Positions 15,735 through 24,181 are shown, counted from the first letter of the stretch. The stretch: 28,112 nt of DNA from an uncultured Clostridia bacterium (GCA_937886445.1 CALGBY010000140.1:1-28112), one strand, 5' to 3'. Numbers and translations: made by a program. The notes: a model not told the origin generated them from the sequence alone.

Positions 15735-18095
15735 TTATCGCTCTCTTTCTGCGCTCTTTTTGGGCGCTGTTTTTTCATGCGGTTCCTGACGGTCGGCAGT
15801 CGGATGACCTTTCAGCTTTTCAAGAACGGACGGGCGTTCCTCCTTCGCTTTGATTTCCTTCGGGCCGTTATTGATGATACCGTCGATCATGCCGAGATCA
15901 TCCTCCATCGCCATTTCCGCGTTCTTCAGGTAGTTATCCGGAAGGAACTGCGGCAGTTCCTTGAAGCCCCAGGAATCCACATAATGAGAGGATACCTGAC
16001 CTTGCTGTCTGAGGACAATGATGTCGCTGACGGAGAGGCTGTGTCCGGTGAAATCCTGTGGATTCTGAATGTTGAACTGCATGTAGAGATCGTTCATCGC
16101 ATCGTATCGGTCTTTCCCGGTGAAATCGAAGTCACCGCTGTAAACGGCGTGATAGTTTCCGTAGTCCGCGCTCAGATTGTTCTTTTCGAGATAGTCCATA
16201 TTCTCAAAGAGGATCTGTGCGTTTTCCGGGACTTCCTTCAGCTGCAAAATCATGAAACCGTCCTTTGCGCTGTCGCGGAACTGGCCTTCATAATCCACAG
16301 CAGGCTCCTGAAGACGTTCCAAATCCTCAGCCGCTACACCAAACATGCCGTCGAAGTTCTTGATTTCATCAGCGTCAAACGCCATAGCTTCGGTATTGTC
16401 GGTGTAAAGCAGATAGACCGGAACGTCCCGGTCGAACAGCTCCAGTGCCCTGTCGCGGGTGAGCGGCACCATGTTATCATCCAAATAGCCGTAAGAGTTC
16501 ATGGCTTCTTTACTGATAACGGGATCAGGTTTTTCTTCAGGCGGTTCGGGTACTTCCTCAACTTTGATTTCGACACTCTGAACGTGATCGTCCTCCCATG
16601 CTTTAACCTCATCGTTCTGGAGCTCGTCCAGAATACCGATGTCTGCGAGCTGAAGGGAGGCTTCGCCGCCGAGCTCATGGAGAGCGCAGATTTCCAGCGC
16701 CGCATCCATAATCAGAGGCTTGTCGGAATCCAGCTGTCCGCCGTCAATTTCCCGTTTGGTCGCCTTGTCATAAAGGGTGTAGTCAAACCCTTCATCGCTG
16801 CGCTGCACATGGAGGTACATGTTATCCACAGTGTACAGGCGTTCAAAAGCGGTCGCGGGTTCCTGCTCGATCTGATTGGTCTTTTCAACCTCGCCGCGTT
16901 CCTTCATGATTTCCGCATAGTTGCGGTCGATGTCCGTTATCAATTCGGAGGAAGTTTTGCTGATGGTTTCCAGACTGGCGCGAAGCTCGGAAAGCTCCTT
17001 GTCCTTTGACCAGGTGGCGATATAGCCGAAACTGTTATCGCCAGTGGGAATGCCGTAATAGGCGCAGACCGCATAGGAAATGCTTTCGGCTTCGACCTCT
17101 TCGGTGCGGCGGTCTTTCTTCGGCTCCTTGCCGAGATATTCATTGATGGCCTGTTCACCGCCCGTGAAGTTCAGACCTTCTTCCTCCGTAAACATGCGGC
17201 GCTTGTCTGCTCCGAGATCAAGTTCCTGATTGACCAGAATCGTGCCGGCATGATTTACGACGACACGGGGTTCGATACAGATCGGCATACCCGGATCATC
17301 GTCAGAGCCTCTCAGATCATAGCGGAACATGCCTTCGGGAATCTTATCTGCGCTGACACGACCATTGGAGAACAGAGCCGGAACATCGAAGATTTCTACG
17401 GTCTGATATTTCTCATTGTTTTCGGTCTTGTCATGCTCATAATTATGAAGCTTGGAGTGAGCAATCTCATGGACTGCCGCGCAGACGGTCTGTACCTCGC
17501 TCATGCCCTCGCGGATAGTGATGGACTGATCTTTGATGTCGAAAAAGCCGTCTGTATTTGCCTCCAGCGGCTTGAAGGAAATGGGCACCGGCGCGGAGCG
17601 TTTTACCGCTTCCATGAAAACCTCATAGTTCTGCACATCGCCGGTCAGGGTGCTGGCAAGCTGCGGCAGAGGCTTTCCACTGGTCTGGCTCACATCGAAG
17701 ACAGTGACGGGTTTATACATGGGGATTTTGATTTCCTTTTCCTCCATGATGACCTTGCCGTCCGCGTCCAGCATGGGCAGTTTGGTGTCCGGATCGAGCT
17801 TTTCCTTTTCGATTTTCTTCTTGTAGGGCGTAGGCGCGACGATCTTGATACCGCGCTCTCCCTTATTGACGTTGCGTTCAAACTGATCGTGCCATTTATT
17901 GAAGCCGGCTACCAATGTGGCGTCGGGCTTCTGCATGTAGATCAGCATGGTGTTGTTGACGCTGTACTTGTGGAAACGGCTCATGGTCTGAAGATACTGC
18001 TGATACTTGTCCGACGCGAACAGTTCCTTGATCCCTGTCTCGATACTGTCGGTGATCTCCTTGAGCCGGTCTTTGTTGCTTACTTTATCCGGCAT
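15735..18095 (-). CDS. ArdC-like ssDNA-binding/metalloprotease protein with YodL and DUF4316 domains
   Basis: A 786-aa protein starting MPDKVSNKDRLKEI, with AAAGGAG before the ATG. Residues about 10-90 form an ArdC-type N-terminal module (MSRFHKYSVNNTMLIYMQKP, LVAGFNKWHDQFERNVNKGE, RGIKIVAP). A zinc metalloprotease motif HEIAH is at 209-213, with a downstream glutamate in EAESISYAVCAYYG near residue 340 as third ligand. A central E/D-rich part precedes a domain at about 545-600, and a YodL-like domain at about 645-735 contains MNDLYMQFNIQNPQDFTGHS followed by LSVSDIIVL. The C-terminal DUF4316-like end contains MIDGIINNGPKEIK and SVLEKL (15813-15830). ArdC proteins protect transferred DNA from restriction in the recipient, and that is the most likely role here. 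Its N-terminal module resembles the start of the methylase/helicase. Confidence 0.87.
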   Translation of the reverse strand: MPDKVSNKDRLKEITDSIETGIKELFASDKYQQYLQTMSRFHKYSVNNTMLIYMQKPDATLVAGFNKWHDQFERNVNKGERGIKIVAPTPYKKKIEKEKLDPDTKLPMLDADGKVIMEEKEIKIPMYKPVTVFDVSQTSGKPLPQLASTLTGDVQNYEVFMEAVKRSAPVPISFKPLEANTDGFFDIKDQSITIREGMSEVQTVCAAVHEIAHSKLHNYEHDKTENNEKYQTVEIFDVPALFSNGRVSADKIPEGMFRYDLRGSDDDPGMPICIEPRVVVNHAGTILVNQELDLGADKRRMFTEEEGLNFTGGEQAINEYLGKEPKKDRRTEEVEAESISYAVCAYYGIPTGDNSFGYIATWSKDKELSELRASLETISKTSSELITDIDRNYAEIMKERGEVEKTNQIEQEPATAFERLYTVDNMYLHVQRSDEGFDYTLYDKATKREIDGGQLDSDKPLIMDAALEICALHELGGEASLQLADIGILDELQNDEVKAWEDDHVQSVEIKVEEVPEPPEEKPDPVISKEAMNSYGYLDDNMVPLTRDRALELFDRDVPVYLLYTDNTEAMAFDADEIKNFDGMFGVAAEDLERLQEPAVDYEGQFRDSAKDGFMILQLKEVPENAQILFENMDYLEKNNLSADYGNYHAVYSGDFDFTGKDRYDAMNDLYMQFNIQNPQDFTGHSLSVSDIIVLRQQGQVSSHYVDSWGFKELPQFLPDNYLKNAEMAMEDDLGMIDGIINNGPKEIKAKEERPSVLEKLKGHPTADRQEPHEKTAPKKSAERER

Positions 18096-18120
18096 AGATA
18101 CTCCTTTCCTGAATTATCCC

Positions 18121-18156
18121 AAAATAGAAGCCTCCGCACAGAATCCATGCGGAGGC
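18121..18156 (-). terminator. Terminator-like hairpin before the ArdC-like gene
   Basis: On the minus strand GCCTCCGCA/TGCGGAGGC is a perfect 9-bp stem with a 9-nt loop (18130-18156) followed by TTCTATTTT. It lies between the 96-aa unknown gene and the ArdC-like gene. Its left arm, with flank ATGATGGCCTCCGC, is identical over 14 nt to that of the terminator after the relaxase (974-1012). Confidence 0.6.
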
Positions 18157-18161
18157 CATCA

Positions 18162-18452
18162 TCACTTTTTCTTCGGAACAGGCGGCTTGCGACCGTCGGC
18201 CTTTGCTATATCGCTGAGCGCCTTGCGGTGTCCTGCTCCAAAGGGAGCGCGGATACTGACGCAGTTTTTCGGAATGATATAGCTTACTGCTCCGGGTCGT
18301 TCCTTGCGTTCCGGATAGAACTGCTGCGGATATTTCTTTGAAAGCTCCTTCAGACGGGCAATCACAGCCTTATCATGGGTATAGACGCTGACAGTATCGT
18401 CGGCATCAGACCACAAGATGATTGTTTCCCGTTCTTCGGGGCTCAGGCTCAT
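18162..18452 (-). CDS. Unknown 96-aa protein of conjugative elements
   Basis: Starts at ATG 18452, overlapping the topB stop as ATGA, so translation is coupled. The sequence (MSLSPEERETIILWSDADDT, VSVYTHDKAVIARLKELSKK, YPQQFYPERKE..., SYIIPKNCVSIRAP) suggests a small alpha/beta fold with a basic PPVPKKK tail. I do not assign a named family. Similar small proteins with a VSVYTxDxxxIxRLxxLxxxYP core occur in phages and mobile elements as hypothetical proteins, by recollection. It lacks membrane segments and cysteine motifs. Context (between topoisomerase and an ArdC-like protein) suggests DNA processing rather than the secretion channel. Confidence 0.7.
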   Translation of the reverse strand: MSLSPEERETIILWSDADDTVSVYTHDKAVIARLKELSKKYPQQFYPERKERPGAVSYIIPKNCVSIRAPFGAGHRKALSDIAKADGRKPPVPKKK

Positions 18453-20506
18453 TTCCTGCCTTCTTTCTTGAACTCAAACGCAAAGCTGGTACGGGTACCG
18501 TCATCCGAAAGGAGAAGATAGGCGTCAAAGTTCTTTCCGGTCTTCTCGGAATAGATTCCGCTGACGAAGGTCTTTCCGTCCTTCAGAAGCGCAGAAATCA
18601 TCTTCTTGTTCAGATTGATCTTCTTTGCGGTCAGAAAACGGTTGTCACGCCAGATACCAAAGCGGCAGTCATTGCGTTCGCAGAAATAGCCTTTCTTGCT
18701 CTCGGTCACATCGGCTCCGCAGCGGGGACACTTGCCCACAACCGTGCGCCCGGAGGGAAAGAGAACATCAGAGCCGAGAACCGTTTCATAGGTCTTTACG
18801 AGCTCTGCGACCATGCCGCTGATCTCTGCCATAAACTGATCCGGTTCAAGCTCACCATGCTCAACCTTTTTGAGCTGCCATTCCCATTCAGCCGTCAGAA
18901 GCGGCGACTGAAGCTGTTCCGGAAGAATCGTCACCAGAGAAATACCGCTGTGCGAGGGAACAAGGCTCACCGTCTTCTTGCTTTTCTGACGCTCCACAAA
19001 GCCGGTGGAGACAAGGCGTTCCAGAATGTCGGCACGGGTGGCAGGCGTACCCAGTCCTTTTCTTTCTGCATCTTCGGGCATGTCCTTGCTTCCCGCGCTT
19101 TCCATGGCGGAAAGAAGCGTATCCTCGGTGTAGCGTTTCGGGGCTGTCGTCTTACCCTCATGGATTTCGTCACTGTCCACGATCAGGCTCATTCCTTCGG
19201 TGATTTCGGGAAGCTCAGCGGGTTCATCCTCATCGCGCTTTTCATACTGCTTCCATCCGGCATCCGTGATCTGTCTGCCTTTCGCCGTAAAAACTGCATC
19301 GCCGCAGCTGATTTCTGCGGTTGTTTCGGTATAGCAGAAGGGCTTGCAGACGGCAACAACGACGCGCTTTGCGACCAGCTTCAGGATTTCACGTTCCCCG
19401 GCAGGGAGTTCATCCAGATTGGCTTTTTCTGCGCTGATGGTAGGAATGATCGCATGGTGATCGGAGACCTTTTTGCTGTTACAGATCTGTGCGGACTGAA
19501 TCTGCTCCGGAGCTGTCAGACCGCAAAGTGCGGCAGAAAGCTCGACCGTTTTCGGAACGGTATTCACCATGTCATCCGTCAGATACCGGCTGTCGGTTCT
19601 CGGATAGGTGCAGAGCTTCTTTTCATAAAGCGACTGCATATAGTCCAATGTCTGCTGTGCGGTGTAGCCCAGGATACGATTCGCATCTCTCTGAAGCGTA
19701 GTCAGATCGTAGAGCGCCGGGGCTTTTTCTGACTTGTCCTTTTTCTCAACGCGAAGAACGGAGGCAGACTGCTTTTCACAGGCGGATTTCAGCTTTTCCG
19801 CCTCAAGCTTGACCTTGAACTTCTCGCTGACAGCCGTAAACCCGTTCAGCGACAGATTCACCGTATAAAACGGCTCAGGTTTGAAGGCTTCGATCTCGGC
19901 TTCACGCTGAACCACAAGAGCCAGCGTCGGAGAAAGGACGCGGCCAACATTCAGCGTTCTGTGATAGAGAACACTGAACAGCCTCGTTCCGTTGATTCCC
20001 ACCAGCCAGTCAGCTTTTGCACGGCAGTCGGCGGCAGCATAGAGATTATCGTATTCGCTTCCGGGGCGAAGCTCATCAAAGCCCTTCCGGATAGCATCAT
20101 CCTCCATGGAAGAAATCCAGAGTCGCAGGATCGGCTTCCTGCATCCGATCAGGTTATAGGCATTTCTGAAAATGCTCTCACCCTCGCGTCCGGCATCGCA
20201 GGCGTTTACGAGTTCGGACACATCGTCGCGGTCAGCAAGCTTTTTCAGCAGATCAAGCTGCTTCTTCTTGTCGCGCATGACCGTGTGCTGCCAGTGCTCC
20301 GGCTCAATCGGAAGGTCTTCATAACGCCACTTGCCGTAGTCGGTGTTGTACGCCTCCGGCTCGGAAAGCTCGGAAAGGAACCCTACGCACCAGCTCACAA
20401 TATAGCCGCCTCCTTCACAAAAGCCGTCCTGGCGCTTATTCGCGCCAAGGACGGCTGCAATGCTCTTGCCCACAGAGGGCTTTTCCGCAATTACAAGTCT
20501 GCTCAT
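18449..20506 (-). CDS. topB: DNA topoisomerase III
   Basis: A 685-aa type IA topoisomerase. The TOPRIM domain begins with RLVIAEKPSVGKSIAAVLGA and contains the acidic pair in NACDAGREGESIFRNAYN near residue 105. The active-site tyrosine is in CTYPRTDSRYL near residue 300. A C-terminal zinc ribbon has CPRCGADV...FCERNDC (about 605-625). The length matches plasmid- and element-borne TopB. The enzyme relaxes or decatenates ssDNA-containing intermediates, which suits processing of transferred strands. The ribosome-binding site AAGGAGG is inside the DUF4366 gene end; two adjacent ATGs are possible, and ATG 20506 gives the better spacing (4 nt). It overlaps the next gene by 4 nt. Confidence 0.95.
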   Translation of the reverse strand: MSRLVIAEKPSVGKSIAAVLGANKRQDGFCEGGGYIVSWCVGFLSELSEPEAYNTDYGKWRYEDLPIEPEHWQHTVMRDKKKQLDLLKKLADRDDVSELVNACDAGREGESIFRNAYNLIGCRKPILRLWISSMEDDAIRKGFDELRPGSEYDNLYAAADCRAKADWLVGINGTRLFSVLYHRTLNVGRVLSPTLALVVQREAEIEAFKPEPFYTVNLSLNGFTAVSEKFKVKLEAEKLKSACEKQSASVLRVEKKDKSEKAPALYDLTTLQRDANRILGYTAQQTLDYMQSLYEKKLCTYPRTDSRYLTDDMVNTVPKTVELSAALCGLTAPEQIQSAQICNSKKVSDHHAIIPTISAEKANLDELPAGEREILKLVAKRVVVAVCKPFCYTETTAEISCGDAVFTAKGRQITDAGWKQYEKRDEDEPAELPEITEGMSLIVDSDEIHEGKTTAPKRYTEDTLLSAMESAGSKDMPEDAERKGLGTPATRADILERLVSTGFVERQKSKKTVSLVPSHSGISLVTILPEQLQSPLLTAEWEWQLKKVEHGELEPDQFMAEISGMVAELVKTYETVLGSDVLFPSGRTVVGKCPRCGADVTESKKGYFCERNDCRFGIWRDNRFLTAKKINLNKKMISALLKDGKTFVSGIYSEKTGKNFDAYLLLSDDGTRTSFAFEFKKEGRK

Positions 20507-21660
20507 CATTCCTCCTTATCTGCCGGGGCTTCCTCGTCGTCCGGCTCAACCTCATATTCCTCGTCGTCTTCTTCGTCCTCGCCATAGTCGTAATCGTCCA
20601 GATCGACCGGCCCCTTTGTCTTCGGCTGAGACTTCTTGACTTTCAGGAAATAGTATGCGGCACCGCCTCCGCCTGCCAGAAGGAGAACGATCAGAAGAAT
20701 CGCGGAGCTGTTGTTTTTCTGTTCGGGTTCAGTTTCATCCGGCTCTGTATCCGGCGTATCCGTAGGCGCAGGCGTAGTCTCGGCTTCTTTGCCCGTACAT
20801 TCGCTCATGTTGGTGCGGCATACCGGGCAGAGCGTATTGACATCGCCCGGCTGGCATTTATCGGTACAGGTACAGGTCTGAACGATAGTACCGCCGCCAT
20901 TTTCCTCATCCTCGATCAGTGCAAAAAGGTCGGCCTCATCCACAAGATTCAGGAAGTGGACGTTCTCGGTTCCCTTATCATCGCGGTCGATAATGAGATA
21001 GAACGTATTGCCGTTCTTGGATTCCAGTGTAATGAACTGCTGTCCTTCGCCTTTTTTCGGGCCGATGTCATCAATCAGTGTCAGATTGCCGTCCGGGGTC
21101 AGACCAACGGGCGCGGTATCCGTGGTATTCATCATCGACATCATCAGGACTGCCAGTGCCATGAGATCATCGGAGGATGCAGTGTCAGCGTTCTCAATCA
21201 CACGCAGATAGTCGCTGTACACATAGCCGGTTTTCTCCGGAACAATGATCTGATACCAGTCACCGTCACGACCGATTACCTTGACCTGTTCGCCGCAAAG
21301 GAGTTGGTCGATCACGTTGTAATCCATGCCGCCTCCGGTACGGACGTTCAGTCTGCCGCCGTTTGTTACCACCGTTCCGGTGGTACTGTCGTCGTCAACA
21401 TCAAGCATCTTCATCAGATCGTCCCAGGAAAGTCCGAAGGAGCCGAGATATTCTTTCAGCTTATCTTCGGGAGACAATTCTTCAGCTTCCGTGTCTTCGG
21501 CTTCCGAATCAGCCGCAGTAGTCGGCTCCGGTGCAACCGTCGTTTCGATACCGGCATTGGCATCGTCAGCCATGGCAAAGGCCGTCATGCAGGGACACAT
21601 GATGCAGATGCAAAGCATAGCCGCGATGATTCTCACGATTCTTGTCTTAGTTTTCTTCAT
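20506..21660 (-). CDS. DUF4366 (CD1107-type) secreted membrane-anchored protein with SH3 domain
   Basis: A protein of about 384 aa. ATG 21660 has GTGAGG 9 nt upstream; the in-frame GTG at 21675 is part of that site. A signal peptide covers about 1-32 (basic MKKTKTRIVR, then IIAAMLCICIMCPCMTAFA). An acidic/Thr-rich stretch follows, then a bacterial SH3-like domain at about 95-155 (GRLNVRTGGGMDYNVIDQLL, GEQVKVIGRDGDWYQI, GYVYSDYLRV). The DUF4366 core contains FITLESKNGNTFYLIIDRDD and NVHFLNLVDEADLFAL. A cysteine cluster (CTCTDKC ... CPVCRTNMSEC) lies before a TM helix (AILLIVLLLAGGGGAAYYFL) and a very acidic cytoplasmic tail. The SH3 domain suggests cell-wall binding on the outer face, next to the transfer channel. 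It overlaps DUF4315 by 14 nt. Confidence 0.87.
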   Translation of the reverse strand: MKKTKTRIVRIIAAMLCICIMCPCMTAFAMADDANAGIETTVAPEPTTAADSEAEDTEAEELSPEDKLKEYLGSFGLSWDDLMKMLDVDDDSTTGTVVTNGGRLNVRTGGGMDYNVIDQLLCGEQVKVIGRDGDWYQIIVPEKTGYVYSDYLRVIENADTASSDDLMALAVLMMSMMNTTDTAPVGLTPDGNLTLIDDIGPKKGEGQQFITLESKNGNTFYLIIDRDDKGTENVHFLNLVDEADLFALIEDEENGGGTIVQTCTCTDKCQPGDVNTLCPVCRTNMSECTGKEAETTPAPTDTPDTEPDETEPEQKNNSSAILLIVLLLAGGGGAAYYFLKVKKSQPKTKGPVDLDDYDYGEDEEDDEEYEVEPDDEEAPADKEE

Positions 21661-21898
21661 AATCGGTTGCCTCACTTTCCGCGTTCACACAGAAAGGCGC
21701 TTTGCTTTTGCGAAACGCCTTGAGGTATTCGGCCAGTTCTTCCATCGACATGCCGGTGTTGCGGGCCAGCCCGACGATCTCACCGTTTTCGATCTGCATG
21801 ATTGCCTCGTCAATTTCCTTATTGCGCTGATTCAGCGCCTCGATCTTGCTGTCGTTCTTGCTCCGCTCTGCACGGAGCTTTTCAATTTTTGCGTTCAT
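21647..21898 (-). CDS. DUF4315 family small coiled-coil protein
   Basis: An 83-aa protein with ribosome-binding site AAAGGAG before ATG 21898. The first half is a strongly helical, charged heptad-like coil (MNAKIEKLRAERSKNDSKIE, then ALNQRNKEIDEAI). It is followed by IVGLARNTGMSMEELAEYLK, the typical DUF4315 ending. No membrane segment. These proteins always sit between the NlpC/P60 gene and DUF4366 in this element type; function unknown, perhaps an assembly factor. Its stop lies inside the start of DUF4366, so the two are coupled. Confidence 0.85.
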   Translation of the reverse strand: MNAKIEKLRAERSKNDSKIEALNQRNKEIDEAIMQIENGEIVGLARNTGMSMEELAEYLKAFRKSKAPFCVNAESEATDYEEN

Positions 21899-21910
21899 TT
21901 GTTACTCCTT

Positions 21911-23656
21911 TCATGGATTCGGCAGTCGCCCGAAGGCTAAGAAATGCTGCTGCCAGTAGCTTGTATTGATGGTTGTGTACTGAATCGGATCGCCACAGTG
22001 GATCATCATTCCGTTGCCGACATAGATGCCGACATGAGAAGCACCGGTCGTATCATAGGTGCCCTGAAAGAAGATCAGATCACCGGGTCTTGCGTTTGCG
22101 GAGGATACGCGGGTACAAATACCAAGCAGACCGGACGCGCCGAGTCTGCCGACATTCCACCCAACGCCGCAGTGATTGACTACCCAGCTGACAAAGCCGG
22201 AGCAGTCAAAGGAGGTTGACGGACTACTGCCACCCCAGACATACGGATAACCGAGATATTTTTCCGCTTCCGTAATCATGGCGGCGAACTGCTCGTCCTC
22301 CAGTGCTTCAGGCGGGATTTCGTATTTCTCATACTCGCTCCCGTAATACTTCTGCACATAAGCAGAACCTGCAAACAGATCAGGCCGGTTGCCGAGCGTT
22401 CCCATATAGGTCGCGTACATCTCAAGCTGGCTCTGCGACATGGTATAAACCGGGACGTGAGACAGATTGAAGTTTTCCAGATCGACATAGCAGATGTAGT
22501 AGGTATAGGGAACCTCTACCTCATACTCGTAATCCTCTTCATACGATTCGCCGGTTTCCGGGTCAGTGACCGTGCGGGTATCGGTTCTCGTTTCTGTCCG
22601 GTAACGGGTTTTCGTTTCGACGGTTTCAGTCAGGATATACTGCTGGTCGAAAAGGCTCTGAATGATGCCGCCGACCTCCTCGATTTTCCACGCACCGCCT
22701 TTCAGCGCGGTGATCGCGGATATGAGCACATACGGGTCATGTTCGATTTCGTCCACGGTGAAGTGGTACTCATCGTAATCGTGATTGCGCTCATAGTGGT
22801 CGAGCATATCCTGAAGCTCACGCTCTTTTCCGAGATACTGCGCCTCTGCCGCAAGCATATCGCTGTCCTCACTGGGGTAAGTGGAAACGGCAACTGCGGA
22901 AAGGCCGGCATCTATGAAGACCGAGCAGGAAGAAAGCGTATTGGCAAGAAAGACCACCATGACGGCGAGAATTCCTCCGATGATAAAGCCTTTCTTGTGT
23001 TTCTTGATAAACTCCGTTGTCTTCTTCGTAGCTTCGGCAGCTTTTTCAGATGCCTTCTGCGTGATTTCGGAAGCCTTTGCCGTTGTGGTCGCACCTCCGG
23101 CTTTTGCCGCGGCATATTCCTTTTTGATAGCCTGCTTCTGCTGCCATCGGGAATATGGGTTACTGGACAGCTCCGGGTTCTGCATCTTCGCTTCCTGATT
23201 CAAGGCGTTCAGATTCGCCTTGTCTGACGCGGCTTCCGCTTTGCGGGCTTCCCGGAACGGGCGCTCCTTGTGCTCACGGTAGGCACTTCGGGTAATGCGC
23301 TCTGTCACATCGGCGCTTTCGGTAAGAGTGTTCGCGGCATCAACGCCGGAATTGTCATCATCGGCCTGCGACTGGCGCACCTCACGATGCACAACTCCTT
23401 TGAGCGTGTCTGCGGGAGCATCACGAGCTGTATAAGCGAGCTTGGAGGCGGGCTTCTTTTCCTCAAAAGAAAGGCGCGTCGTGACCTTTCCGGTTTCCGG
23501 GTCAACAACGCGCTGCTTTACTTTCTTCTTCGGGATTTTCGCTTCTGCCTTTTCCAGCTTGTCCGCTTTCTTTGCCGCTTTCTTAATCGGCTTTTCAAGC
23601 TCAGGTGCTGCCATTTCTTCATCCGAGAACTGAAGTCGCGGAGATCTTTTTCCCAT
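21911..23656 (-). CDS. CD1108-type membrane-anchored NlpC/P60 cell-wall hydrolase
   Basis: A 581-aa protein. ATG 23656 has GGAGG at 8 nt; the GTG and ATG just upstream are too close to it. A long basic cytoplasmic part (about 1-205, K/A/E-rich) precedes one TM helix (KGFIIGGILAVMVVFLANTL). The extracellular part contains a region of unknown fold and a charged T/R/E stretch with repeated TRTxT and TRYRTETRT motifs. The NlpC/P60 domain fills the last 115 residues: Cys485 in FDCSGF, His541 in ASHVGIYVG and a third His in MIHCG near 553. The enzyme should cut peptidoglycan peptides so that the transfer channel can cross the wall, the job of VirB1 or CwlT in other systems. No lysozyme-like second domain was recognised. 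Confidence 0.9.
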   Translation of the reverse strand: MGKRSPRLQFSDEEMAAPELEKPIKKAAKKADKLEKAEAKIPKKKVKQRVVDPETGKVTTRLSFEEKKPASKLAYTARDAPADTLKGVVHREVRQSQADDDNSGVDAANTLTESADVTERITRSAYREHKERPFREARKAEAASDKANLNALNQEAKMQNPELSSNPYSRWQQKQAIKKEYAAAKAGGATTTAKASEITQKASEKAAEATKKTTEFIKKHKKGFIIGGILAVMVVFLANTLSSCSVFIDAGLSAVAVSTYPSEDSDMLAAEAQYLGKERELQDMLDHYERNHDYDEYHFTVDEIEHDPYVLISAITALKGGAWKIEEVGGIIQSLFDQQYILTETVETKTRYRTETRTDTRTVTDPETGESYEEDYEYEVEVPYTYYICYVDLENFNLSHVPVYTMSQSQLEMYATYMGTLGNRPDLFAGSAYVQKYYGSEYEKYEIPPEALEDEQFAAMITEAEKYLGYPYVWGGSSPSTSFDCSGFVSWVVNHCGVGWNVGRLGASGLLGICTRVSSANARPGDLIFFQGTYDTTGASHVGIYVGNGMMIHCGDPIQYTTINTSYWQQHFLAFGRLPNP

Positions 23657-23687
23657 GGTCATCACCTCCTGTGCCGGGATAAATGGA

Positions 23688-24164
23688 TTACTTCTTCATG
23701 TGCTGGGTAATGGTGTGCAGATATACATTCATTTCCTGAACGGCATCTGCGAGATCGCTCAAAGTCATGGCGATGATTTCTTCCAGAGTGGGCTCATCGT
23801 CATCTTCATCCTCGTCGTAGTCTTCCTCGTCCTCGAAAACTTCATCTTCGGTTTCTTCGTCCTCATCCTCATCGTCTTCACCGATGGGAACGGCAACGGT
23901 CAGTTCCTTTTCCATCAGCGGACGGAGAAAGCGTTCATCACCAAAAAGCGGATACACCGCGGGAATGCCAGAGTGCTGCATGATGGCATTTGCCTTATCG
24001 CAGAACTCGTCTGCCATATCGGTGAGAGCCTTGCTGCCGCGGTTCTGCGGAATCTGTCCGACCTGATCGCACAGCTGGCGGATCATGCCGTAGAGCATGA
24101 CACAATCGTCGATGTGCTTCACATAGTCACCGTGGCTGATGAGATACTTGGAATTGTTTTTCAT
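23688..24164 (-). CDS. Unknown acidic 158-aa conjugative-element protein
   Basis: ATG 24164 has GGAGG 7 nt upstream. Residues 1-75 are a helical, cysteine-containing part (VKHIDDCVMLYGMIRQLCDQ, GSKALTDMADEFCDKANAIM). A nearly uninterrupted run of Asp/Glu follows at about 95-126, then a helical end (LEEIIAMTLSDLADAVQEMN, VYLHTITQHMKK). No membrane segment or known family recognised. It lies between VirB4 and the membrane-anchored hydrolase in one transcription unit, so a cytoplasmic role at the channel base is plausible. The acidic run suggests binding of basic partners such as the lysine-rich cytoplasmic part of the hydrolase, which is an inference. Confidence 0.8.
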   Translation of the reverse strand: MKNNSKYLISHGDYVKHIDDCVMLYGMIRQLCDQVGQIPQNRGSKALTDMADEFCDKANAIMQHSGIPAVYPLFGDERFLRPLMEKELTVAVPIGEDDEDEDEETEDEVFEDEEDYDEDEDDDEPTLEEIIAMTLSDLADAVQEMNVYLHTITQHMKK

Positions 24165-24181
24165 TGAAATCCTCCTTTGAA

